Below, piece by piece: positions 29,301-41,300 of a stretch of DNA of 64,000 bases. The translations under genes and the position numbers were made by a program. Where the stretch lies: assembly GCF_030463565.1 (NCBI RefSeq), contig NC_134649.1, forward strand, positions 1,870,001 through 1,934,000, read 5' to 3'. The DNA is from Pelecanus crispus. Its lineage: Eukaryota; Chordata; Aves; Pelecaniformes; Pelecanidae. The notes under the pieces were generated by a model, which searched no databases, had not been told where the DNA came from, and saw only the letters and a list, made by a program, of their open reading frames with translations. The stretch's first letter is position 1. Each line of letters begins with the position of its first letter.

Positions 29301-32300
29301 TTTAAGGAAAGAGCGGGGAGAGCCTGAACGCGAGGGGATGCGTTACTGGGCAGCGGAGGGGTTGCACCAAGAACCAGCGCTTGCTGCCCCAGCCACTTGT
29401 GCAGCTGCACAAATCATTCCCCAAGGAAATTCCCATGTGCAGGTGGAAGGATGCTGCTACTGGAGATGTCTCCAACAACTGAACGAAGACAGATGCTTCA
29501 AGCCTTCCTCCTCCTTGTCTGTTCTCCCCAGCAGCATCCCTTCTGCCAGGACACACGCCCAGCCTCCAGCGGCTGCAGACCACCAGACAGCAGCGATTGC
29601 ATGGCCCCAGCTTGGCCAGAGCCAGCCAAGGCCAAGGAGATTGGGGGACCAGACGTGTTCCCAGCAGGATCGTCCCCTGGGAAGGATGGGGCGCACAACT
29701 GACCTGGCTGGAAGCAGATCCAGGGATTTGCAGTAATGTAAACCCATTAAAAAAAAAAAAAAAAAGAAATCCATGCATGCAGCAACAATATCATTCATGA
29801 AAACATCAATTCCAGGTGCTGGAAATGTCTGAACGTGCTTCTGGGTTCTGCAGAGAGTAACCTGGCTATCGTGGACAGTGCCAAGCTTTGACTGCTCTTG
29901 TGAATGAGAGCGGGAAGTAAAACACTAAGCCAAGAGCCAGCTTTCTAGTAAACAAATTATAAAAAGCTCAGCTCATGTTCTGGCACCTCTGAGTGAAGGA
30001 GCTCTTTAGCCAGATGTGCACCTCCAGGAAAATAACGCCGCGAGCGAGAACTGCCGCCCCTTTTCCCAGCCTGGAACACCTGGGAAATCCAGCCAGGGAG
30101 GGGAGGGAGACGTGCTCTGCGCACCCTCCAGCAGCTGCTAAAACAGCCTTTGGATTCTTTAGCCGAGCAGTGGGAACGTGCAGGGGCGTGCAGAGCCGGG
30201 CAGGATTTCTGCCTATCCTATGGCTTTTATTGCCTGCGCATCTCCCACCCGCTCGGGTCCCCGGGCACCTTCCCCAGCCGGCCTGGCCACGGGGAGAGGG
30301 GAAAGCGGGAAAGGCTGCAACCCAGGCAGGTTCTGGTGACCATCCTCCATACAGCAAGCACGCTCAGCCACCCTCTCCCCCGGCAGAAGCTGCCCCGTGC
30401 CGCCGGACGGCATCTCAGCCTTGGCCTCCACGCTCCTCGAGCAACCACCTCAAGCCTCCGTGCCTCAGTTTCCCCAGAGGCGACGACGCTATCGCTGCCT
30501 CAGAGGCTCCCCTCTGGCAAACTCCACGTTCAGGGCTGCTTTGGAGTGAACAAACGGTCGCAGATTTACCACCTTACTTGCCATAAAAAATGACATTAAT
30601 TTATCGAAGACTGACTCTGTTATACAACTAAACCATGCAAGTCAAAGCAGGAAAAAAAAAAATCACTGTTGCTTAATGCCATTCTTGCCAGGATGAAGGT
30701 TTAAATACGTTAGTCCCTTTGCGTGGATATAAATACCGTTAAATTAAATATAAATGCTGTTGTGGGCTGTAAGCATCCCGTCTTCTGCCCGGGCAGACGG
30801 CAGCCCCCCCACTGCCTGTGCGTGGGGTAACCATCGGCCCCACAGAGCTCTAGAGCCCGATGGCCCTAAAACCCGCGAAGCAACGCACACAGCAGCTTTT
30901 GACCAACAATTTGCACAGATTAAAAGCCCGAAGCCTCGCTGCAGAAGTATTTATCCGCACCATAAAAGCGGTAGCCAGGCGCAAGCTTGTTAATCAAAAA
31001 GACAAAAGCCCATAGAATGTCCCCGTTAAATTGGATTATGGACACTAAAAATAAATCCATGTTTATTGGTAACAAAAAGCCACTTCTCCCCAGCGAGGGC
31101 AGGGTTTCTCTCTATTTTAACCGGCAGAGGGGGCAGGCAATTGCAGGCAGGGCTGCACTGCCATGGCCCAGGCAAAGCCGAGCTCCCGCTTCCCCAGGCT
31201 CGACCCCAGCCTTTGCTGCAAAGGCAGCAGCATCAATGGGGGCAAAAATCCGTCTTTCCCCTCCCAAGCTCCTGTTGGCCCAAGGACCCGCGTTTTCAAA
31301 CCTCCTTTCCTCCTCTGATCCGCCAGCAGCTCTCAGGGCAGCATTAAAATCTTACGCTGACACTTTTTGACCCATCCAGGTGCTTAAAACAAGCCAGATG
31401 CCAGGGCTGGGCTTCCCACAGCTGCTCTCCTGTGATCTCCTTGATAAATGCAGGGAGATCAGACTGTGCTCCAGTGTGGAACAGTAATGCTGAAGTGACA
31501 GCTTTTGTGTAAGCCTCAGGTCTTTTGGTTTTTTTTTTCCTGGCCAGCTCTAGGTTAAAGGAGATGTCTCCCACAGACTAAAATCAGAGAAAAATTCACA
31601 GAAAACCAAAAAACCCATAGTACAGACCAAGGCAGTCTCCTGTGTTCTGAGTTTAAAGGTAGAAAAGCTCCAAGGACATGAAAATTGGTTCACAGGACAG
31701 AGAAACAGAGAAAATTCTGTATTTTTTCCTACAGAAAACCTCCGAGCACTTTGAAGCGCAGGAGCTCCACGAAGCAAGGAAAGCAGCTGTGCGATGAGCG
31801 CACCCATTCTCTGCCCAGCCTCAGCAAGCGGGTGTCCCCACAGAGGGGGGCAGGCACGGGGGGGTCCCTTGGGTGACGCCACGAGCACAGGGGCAGAGCA
31901 GATGCCACCAGCACCTCGAGCCAAGACAAACCATCCCGGAGCCAGGGTGGGCTGCCCGGGGCACGCAGCCCACTCCTGCCGCTCACCAGCTGCCACGCAG
32001 CTGGCGGGGGGGCACCTACCCGGGTTATTGCCACTAATCCCACGCAGACGAGGGACGGTGATGCTGCTCCTCGTGACACAGGCGCTGCTGCTCCTCCGCT
32101 GCATCCTTTTGTGCTGGGTAACGAAGGGAGGGGCGATACCTGCAAGCCGGTCCCTGCAGCACAGCTCAGGCTTTGCCCAGCTGCTGTCCCCAGCTCTCCA
32201 GGGCTGCCGCGGAGGTTTGGGATCTCCGTGGGGATCAGCAACGGGTCTGTCACCTCCATGGGCTGCTGTGGAGGTTTGGGATCTCCGTGGGGATCAGCAA

Positions 32301-35300
32301 CGGGTCTGTCACCTCCACGGGCTGCTGTGGAGGTTTGGGATCTCCGTGGGGATCAGCAACGGGTCTGTCACCTCCACGGGCTGCCACGGAGATTTGGCAC
32401 CTCCGTGGGGATCAGCAACGGGTCTGTCACCTCCACGGGCTGCCACGGAGATTTGGGATCTCCATGGGGATCAGCAATGGGTCTCCGTGGGGATCAGCAA
32501 TGGGTCTGTCAGCTCCATGGGCTGCTGTGGAGGTTTGGGATCTCCGTGGGGATCAGCAATGGGTCTGTCACCTCCACGGGCTGCGTGGGGGTTTGGGATC
32601 TCTGCGGGGATGAGCAATGGGTCTGCCACCTCCATGGGCTGCCGCGGAGGTTTGGGATCTCCGTGGGGATCAGCAACGGGTCTGTCACCTCCACGGGCTG
32701 CCGTGGAGGTTTGGGATCTCCGTGGGGATCAGCAACGGGTCTGTCACCTCCACGGGCTGCCGTGGAGGTTTGGGATCTCCGTGGGGATCAGCAACGGGTC
32801 TGTCACCTCCACAGGCTGCCACGGAGATTTGGCACCTCCGTGGGGATCAGCAACGGGTCTGTCACCTCCATGGGCTGCCGTGGAGGTTTGGCACCTCCGT
32901 GGGGATCAGCAACGGGTCTGTCACCTCCACGGGCTGCCACGGAGATTTGGGATCTCCATGGGGATCAGCAATGGGTCTCCGTGGGGATCAGCAATGGGTC
33001 TGTCAGCTCCATGGGCTGCTGTGGAGGTTTGGGATCTCCGTGGGGATCAGCAATGGGTCTGTCACCTCCACGGGCTGCGTGGGGGTTTGGGATCTCCGCG
33101 GGGATGAGCAATGGGTCTGCCACCTCCATGGGCTGCCGCGGAGGTTTGGGATCTCCGTGGGGATCAGCAATGGGTCTGTCACCTCCACGGGCTGCCGTGG
33201 AGGTTTGGGATCTCCGTGGGGATCAGCAACGGGTCTGTCACCTCCACGGGCTGCCGTGGGGGTTTGGGATCTCCGTGGGGATCAGCAACGGGTCTGTCAC
33301 CTCCACGGGCTGCCGTGGGGGTTTGGGATCTCCGTGGGGATCAGCAACGGGTCTGTCACCTCCACGGGCTGCCGTGGAGGTTTGCGATCTCCGTGGGGAT
33401 CAGCAACGGGTCTGTCACCTCCACGGGCTGCCACGGAGATTTGGCACCTCCGTGGGGATCAGCAACGGGTCTGTCACCTCCATGGGCTGCCGTGGAGGTT
33501 TGGCACCTCCGTGGGGATCAGCAACGGGTCTGTCACCTCCACGGGCTGCCACGGAGATTTGGCACCTCCGTGGGGATCAGCAATGGGTCTCCGTGGGGAT
33601 CAGCAATGGGTCTGTCAGCTCCATGGGCTGCTGTGGAGGTTTGGGATCTCCGTGGGGATCAGCAATGGGTCTGTCACCTCCATGGGCTGCCGTGGAGGTT
33701 TGGGATCTCCATGAGGATCAGCAACGGGTCTGTCACCTCCACGGGCTGCGTGGGGGTTTGGGATCTCCGCGGGGATGAGCAATGGGTCTGCCACCTCCAT
33801 GGGCTGCCGCGGAGGTTTGGGATCTCCGTGGGGATCAGCAACGGGTCTGTCACCTCCACGGGCTGCCGTGGAGGTTTGGGATCTCCGTGGGGATCAGCAA
33901 CGGGTCTGTCACCTCCACGGGCTGCCGTGGAGGTTTGGGATCTCTGTGGGGATCAGCAACGGGTCTGTCACCTCCACGGGCTGCCGTGGGGGTTTGGGAT
34001 CTCCGTGGGGATCAGCAACGGGTCTGTCACCTCCACGGGCTGCCCCTGCTCCGGGCAGCCTTGCAGAGACCCCCACAGAAGCAGTGATGGGCACCAGCAT
34101 CCCACGGGGACACGGTGGGGCTCGGTCCCTCGCCAGCCCCATGGGACCCCCATGCTCCCACCTCAGCACCCTGGGGCTCACACCACCCACGCACCCATCC
34201 AGCGCCGGGGTGAGGGACGCGCCCCACGCTCAGCCCCTGCTCTGCCCCACGCCACAGGCAGCTCCAGCAGCTCGCACACAACCGAGCGCAGCTACAACAG
34301 CCATGAGCCGCAGCTTTGGATCTCAGCTTCCTACACATAAACAGAGACTCCCCCTTCCTGCGCGCCGCTTCCTCCAGGCGTGCACGCAGATAGCATTGTC
34401 TGGCTGTGGAAAACAAGCTGTCTTCATCCCCGCTAGAAACAAAAATCCTCCTGTCGCAGCGCAAGCCATGCCAGCCACCCTTCTCCTGCAAAGGCTGCCC
34501 TCGGGGGCCCCTACCGCACCCCCAGCCACCCCAGCAAGCTGCGTTACAAACCCCTCCTCACCCCCAGCCCCGTTTATACGAAGCCAACTAAATCAGGCAC
34601 AGCTGAGACAGAGCCACATGCCGCTGGAGCTTGGTTTTCCCCAGCTGTTTCGGCCAGCCCAGGGCCAGCAAAACCTCGGTGCTGCCCGAAGCACCCGGGC
34701 TCTCCGAGCCTCCTCGGTGCTGCCCAAAGCACCCGGGCTCTCCGAGCCTCCTTGGTGCTGCCTGAAGCACCGGGGCTCTCCGAGCCTCCTCGGTGCTGGT
34801 TGTCGCAGGTGAGCTGCAGCACAAACGCACGAGTTTATTTTTTTCCAATTTAATAACTGCTGCTAAAAGCTGTCCTGGCCCTGGGACTGGGAGGAGAGCA
34901 GCTCTCGGGCTTCAGGGCTGCAAGTGTAGTATCTTCAAAAAGTGCCACGTATTTTGTCCCGTCCCTGGCCAGCGTGCTCCGGGGCTCCCCACGCGTTTGG
35001 ATAAGGCTAAAGCATTTTGGAGACTAAACAGCCCAAAGCTGGAGACAACAATTTAGGGATGGAAACCCCCGGGAGAGGGGAAAGCAGGTGCTCTTGGGGC
35101 TGCATGGCCCCATCCCGGCGCTGGGGTCACACATGGATGTGAGAGCCGTGGCTTTCCTTTCAGAGGAACAGAAATGCTTCATCGCTACCGACAAAAGCCT
35201 GGAAATGCCACAAAATGCACCCTGGAGCGTTTGAAAGCCCAGGAGAGGCAAAGGCTCCTCCATCGGTGACTTTGTGCTGTTGACGATGTTGACGGTGATG

Positions 35301-38300
35301 CTGGATTTCAGTGTTGGCGTTGAGGGATGTGCAGCACCAGGGAAAACACCGCTGTTTGGGCTGTAAAACGTCCGATCTCAGATTAGAATCATAGAATCAT
35401 AGAACGCTTTGGGGTCTCCCAATTAAGCACATTCTCTGCTAAAAAAATGTAGCCACGCCATTGCTGATGTTTCTGGGGGTTTTGCACAGATTTTTTTAAA
35501 AACACAACCCAAATCCTGGCTTTCCTATAATTTCACAGGTCCTTCTCCCTCAGCCCCTCTCCATCCACGCATCCCTTTACAAGGTGGAGAGTACGAGGGA
35601 TGGCTCGTGGGCAGACCTACGGTTCCAGGAGCGTGTCCGGAGCGGATGGAGCAGAAGCGTGGTCCACGTTGGACCACAGACAGGGATGTAATTTCACTGA
35701 GCTGCTTTCCTGCAGAATTGCACGTGGAAAGGTGCAAGATTGGATGGCTTGTGGGTGGACCTACGGTGCCGGGAGCATGTCCAGAGGAGATGGAGCAGAA
35801 GCATGGTCCATGCTGGACCACAGACAGGGACGTAATTTCACTGAGCTGCTTTCCTGCAGAACTGCACCGTCCGAGCAAGATTGGATTTTGCTCGTGATGA
35901 CGGAGCTCAACCCATTATCGCTGACTCAAAATGCACGGCCATTTTCAATGTGGCCTCCTCTCCCCTTCAGCTGAAGTCTGGACCAAATCCTTCTGTCGCT
36001 ACGGTTTGGGGAGCAAATCATCGTCTTCTCAAGCCTCAGCCCGAGCATCAGCACCCAAGCTGTCCTTCGCCCACTCTCCGGGATTATTTACAGCACAAAA
36101 CCTTTGCAGTGCCAGGGAGAGGCTGATTCCCAGTGGCCGAGGCTCCAGAATTTGGGATCCTGCCCCAGCTCTGCTGCAGCGCGGGGCAGGGGGACAGGCT
36201 TGGGGAGGACGGGGGAACAAAACGCAGCCGTGCTCCATCTTTCCAGCCTACGCAGCCTTGCAGAAGCGGTTACACATCCGCTTGATTGCTCCGTAAATAC
36301 AGGAGGAACCGGCATTTCTGATGTGCAGGCAGAGGAACATATGGCCCAACGTATGCAAATGCATTGTCACTCAAAGCATAAAGCAGAGGGGTTTCTGGTG
36401 AACATTTCTGAGCAGAACAGAGGGCAGAAATGTGGGAAAAAAAAAAAAAAGATGGCAGCAAATCAAATCCTGAGTAGATCTGCAGTATCTAGGTTACCTT
36501 AATTATGTTCGGCTAAATATGGATGCCAATTAATTAGAGGGCTGCTGATTTCCAAAGAAAATTAGTTTACTCTTAATGAGCTAATCAGTCCCTATTTTAA
36601 AAAAAAAAAAAAGAAATTATTTGATTGTACAAAGGCGTGTGCAGCCACTTGACACGGAGTGCCAAGGTCTGCTCCGGCTGGGATTTATTAGGTGCAATAT
36701 TGCCAGGATTTCCACATGGGGCTGACGATCCCATCGGAACAGGTTGCAAACGGCATCGCGTTCCCTCTGCTCCTATCCCACTGGGACTGGGCAACGTCTG
36801 CCAGAAAAAAAAAAAAAGGGTAATTTGCTGGCAGTACCGGGTTATTAGCTCAGGATTTAGGACCAGGAGCAAGCGGCGTGTGGATGGGCATCCTCCCAGC
36901 TCGGGCTTGGTGGCACGGGGAGGGAGGCAGAGACGGAGCTGGAGCGCTCCGAGGGCTCAGACAAAGCTCCTGGTTTTTCGAATATTAATAAGAGTCAAGC
37001 TGTGCGTTGCAATTAAAACGCTGATTATCATTTCTTCCATCTGTAGCTGATTCTACTCCAGAAATTAAAGAGAAATTCAGAAGAGATGTGAACGTTACGT
37101 GGGGAAAGTGTCTAAGAGAAATGCCAGGGCGTGGGGAGACGGGGTGCGGAGGGGCTGGGAGGCGAGCACTCCTCCATCCCACCGTGGCCGGCTCTGCCAG
37201 CTTCCCCTCCCGGCTGGAAATCCCGGCAGGTTTGGCACTGCGACTTTGCCATCTGGGAGCCTGAGAGACAACCACCTTCTCCCCATGCGTGCTGTAAGTC
37301 TTCATACGCGGTGCGTCTTCAACTGACGTGGGGTAGGCGCATCCTTAAGGGGAGTGAGGGCAGCTCCTCCGACGCCCAAAATGCTCCCGAGAATGAGTGT
37401 CTCCGAGCCCCGTGTCCCCTCCTTCAGCCCAAAAGCCGCGGGGCGAGGGCAGGGTGCCCGGGGATGGGATGTGGGTACCAGCTCGGAGCTGGGGGTCCAC
37501 ACACCGGAGCACCGGCCGGAGAGCAGCAGCATCAGCGCAACCACGGTACGCCGCAGCCGTGCCCTGTGCTCAATTTTCGGGAGCGTAGCAAAGCAAAGGT
37601 AATATTTATTTCATGTTCAAGGTCGCTGCCGCCTGGCTTTTTCTCCAAGAGACGCAGCTCCGCATCCACTGCTCAGCCAGGAGCCACGGCTGCACACCAG
37701 GTGCGGTCCCACGGGGCGGCTTCTGAAGCATCAGCTGAATTTCTGGGAGTTTAAAATTGCATGAGCAAGAGCCGTGCGGATTCACGTGGGTCTTCATGCA
37801 AAGAGCCCCGGAAAGCCTTAGCTGGGGAAGCAAAAGCACAGCGCGGCGGGGAGAAAGGATACGTGCTGCCCACAGGATTAACAGCACGGGGCGGGTATGC
37901 GCCGCTTCTCCCCTGCAAAGAGCTTTAGACGGGGGCAGCTGCAAATCGAAGCCCAGAGCCCTCTGCACAGCATGGGGCTCCTGGGCCTCGGCTGCTCGGA
38001 AGGGGCTGCGGCTTGGCGATGGAGTCTTAAAAATAAATCTTCTGCCAGGTGCCATCTGCTGCAGCGCACAAAGCAAAAGCCCTTGGGGTTGTGCAACAGG
38101 GAAGCTGGGTGCGCAGCCGTGTTCTCCCTCTCGCGCTGCCCAGGGCGTGCAATTTGCGGGCTGAGATTATACGGCCAAGCCTAAATAAAGGGCAAGGACT
38201 GCTACCTGCTTGGCAGGACCAGGGGCTCCCCGGGGGCTCCCCTGCTTTCTGGGAGCTGTGTCGGTGAAATACCGGCGTCACAAACCCGAGCGGCCTCTGC

Positions 38301-41300
38301 CACTGCGAAGGGGCAGGGTGATGTGCCCAGCGCCCGCCCTGCCGGCACGTGCTCACTGAGAGACGCCAAAAACGCTTTCAACAAATATTTCTTTTTCTTC
38401 CTAAAGAAAAAACTCACTTCACTAAGGCAGCTGTAAATCCTCCCTTCCCCGCACAAGAAAGCGCCAGTAAAGGACAGCAGAGGCTTCGACACATCCCGCT
38501 GCAGGAGGCGATTCCCGGGATGGAGCGTGCATCCCCACGCCCGCGCTTAGGGACCGGCTCCGGATCGGAATCACCTCCGCCGGGGCCAAACCTCTTACCT
38601 GCTCGAGGGGGATGACGAGGAAGGAGCCCCCGCCGGCGCTCTCCGTCACGATGGCGAGGAAGCGGGCGTTGACGGCGCAGAAGTGGTTGTCGTGGACGTT
38701 CTTGGTGATGGGGATGCCGTCGAAGCAGTGCTCCCGGCTCGCCACCTTCCCGTAGACATTCCGAAACTTGGAGCTGCGGTACTGCGGCCGCCATGACATC
38801 TGCGGGGCAAACGCAGAGGGCTTAGCCTTCCAAAAATACCCCACCCAGGCTGTTTCCCAGTTGCTTTCCAGTTTCCAACCCATGCTGCAACAGGGATTTT
38901 GCCTGACGAGGCACAGCGCTATCGGGGCAGCCCAGATCTGCAAGTATAACACCCTTGAAAAAATGTAAGATGTCTCCCTGGTACAAGGTACCACTCACTC
39001 ACACAAGGCATTAAAAGGCTCTCTACTGTTGCAAAATTTACGCTGATCTCCTTTCCAGCATGAACTGCTTCTCTGGAACACGCAGCGCTACTGCTTCATG
39101 TGCATATGACAAATGAATTAAGGCTTTTAATGCGATGACTTGGAAATGGATTGGCCTGGACCGCATGAAAGCATGCATCAGGGCAGAGTAAGAGCACTTA
39201 GGCAGGGAGCGAGCATCAGAGAGCTGGTACACGTTGCGCTCAGCTGTCTCACCTTATTTTGCACAGCCTAATCCATAGCATGGTGGGAGCTGGCTGCCAT
39301 TGCTCCCAACAATGTGAGACGCTCCCAGGGATCCCACCAGCTGATCCCGGCGGACCGGGGATCCCAAGGACCCACTGGCTCATCCCGCTTCCCCATAGCA
39401 AGCCCAAGCGCTGCAGGCGCATGCACAGAAATGAGCGCGCTTTCGCTTGTCCTCACTACTTTGCTTTTTCGAAGTAAAAAAAAGACTGCTTTTTCCGTTT
39501 CAGTCGTCTTTTGAACAGTTCGTACGGTAGCACGAGTGTTCACGACAAAATCTATACAGATTTAAGGCACTTTGAGCGTGCAGAAGAGCATAAGCGTTTA
39601 AGCCACCTTAGAGCAACACAAGTACTCAGCTCTACCCAAACACATGGGGATTGCACGCCTGAGGACTCGTAGCCGCTCACGTCTTCATAACCAGCATCTA
39701 TTGACAACAGCGTGTAAGTGCGTGCTTAAACACTGGGTCATCTGCTGAGAGCATCGCTCGGCATGGGGCAACACCAGAGAAATGGTTGGACTGGATGACC
39801 TATGGTTGGACTGGATGATCTATGGTTGGACTGGATGACCTATGGTTGGACTGGATGATCTATGGTTGGACTGGATGACCTATGGTTGGACTGGATGACC
39901 TATGGTTGGACTGGATGATCTATGGTTGGACTGGATGATCTTAAAGGTCTTTTCCAACCTAAACGATTCGATGATTCTATGATTCTATGAAATGCTCCGG
40001 TGGCTGCTTTAACCCCGAATAACTCCGACTGAGTCCCTGCTTCGCCCCAAACTCAACACCACGGGCACGCGGTTGGGAGCACGGTGTGTTTGAGCAGCGT
40101 CTCCTGAATTTGAAAGGGGAATGCTTTAAGACTGGAAGCAGCAGCGTTTCCGTCCCTAACTCTTACAAGCAAGCCCAGCGGCAGGATTAACTCATGGCTA
40201 CGGGGCAAAAGGCGGAGCGAGGAGCAGCGGAGGGTAACGGCCTGCCCCGTGCATACAGGGCTGATGTCAAGGGACAGGCTGCGGTGGCCTCGTGCGAGCA
40301 GAGCCCCGCTGTGCCGATATTCCTCGCAGCATCCGACGCCCTGCCTGCAGGAAACCTGCGCGAGGGAGGCTGGGGGGCTGCCGGCAGACCCCACCGCCGG
40401 CTCCCGCTGCACTGCCTTGACCCCGCATCCACCCATGGCACCCAAAATCCCAGCTGTATTTTCCACCCCACCAGCAGCACGTACGCCGGGAGCATCCTTC
40501 CGAGGATGCACGGCAGCACCAGGGCCGCACGTTTGCCATGTTGCTGTCGGCAGTCCCCAGGCTGCGGGGAAAAAGGACGCGGATCCTTGAGGATTTAAAC
40601 ACGAAATGAGAGCAGAGAGGCATTTTTGGCTGGAAAGGTTTCTGCGCTGAAAAAATGCAGACTGGCGTCCAACAAAGCGCTGTGAATCTTTGCCAAACCT
40701 ACCCAAGCGTTCAGAGCCAGGCAGGGCAAGGAAAAACACCCTGACCGCAGCTCGAGGAGTGGCTTTCAAGAGTTTCACTAAATCTTACATTTTCCTTTGT
40801 CTGAACAGATGAGTTTTCATATTGAAATTCAATTTTTTATAATGTTAAAAAAGCACAAAAATACATTCTGATACTTTTTAAGCTCTCAGTTCGCTCCGTG
40901 ATCCCAGGACTTTGACTTTGCTCTTGTTTCTGCCCTCTGTGCCCCTCTGCTCTGGACCTACTGCAAAAAAAGCCCCAAATTCTACCAAAAAGGGCCATTT
41001 GCTCCGTCCTTCCCCCACTAAACTTTTCAGATGCCTCGTAGTGTATTCCCACGCAGGAGAAAACCCACGGAACCCCCTGCGGAAACTCCTCCTGCTGCAC
41101 AGGGGTAGCAGAAAAGGGGCTCCCAGTATTTTGCGCATCCAGAAATTCAACGTAGCAAGTCACTGCCAAACGAAGCGCCAGCACGAGCGAGCTCCAAGCA
41201 GCCCAGAGATGCGTCTTTACCCTTAACGTGGGTCCTCGCGTGCGTGCGATGGATGCTCCCTACTCATCCTGGTCCCCAGACACGAGAGCGATGCTGCTTC

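Larger units (their letters stand above)
24082..38598 (-). other. CORO2B: CORO2B intron 2
   Basis: A 14.5-kb intron. It holds an AT-rich tract (26676-26790), a possible regulatory AT-rich island (27285-27480), the 59-bp minisatellite (32201-34043), a 38-bp triplicate (34676-34799), a CR1 tail (35384-35416) and a 144-bp tandem duplication (35597-35884). The remaining unique sequence shows no exon or RNA gene I can support. Confidence 0.85.

Noticed and set aside
32111..33778. Open frame of 555 codons on the + strand, and overlapping frames of 437, 409, 365 and 345 codons
   Set aside because: They are read-throughs of the 59-bp minisatellite, which has no stop in any + frame. There is no domain, no start context and no splice support.
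35600..35974. Paired frames over the 144-bp duplication
   Set aside because: Explained by a duplication length divisible by three; no homology and frames open on both strands.
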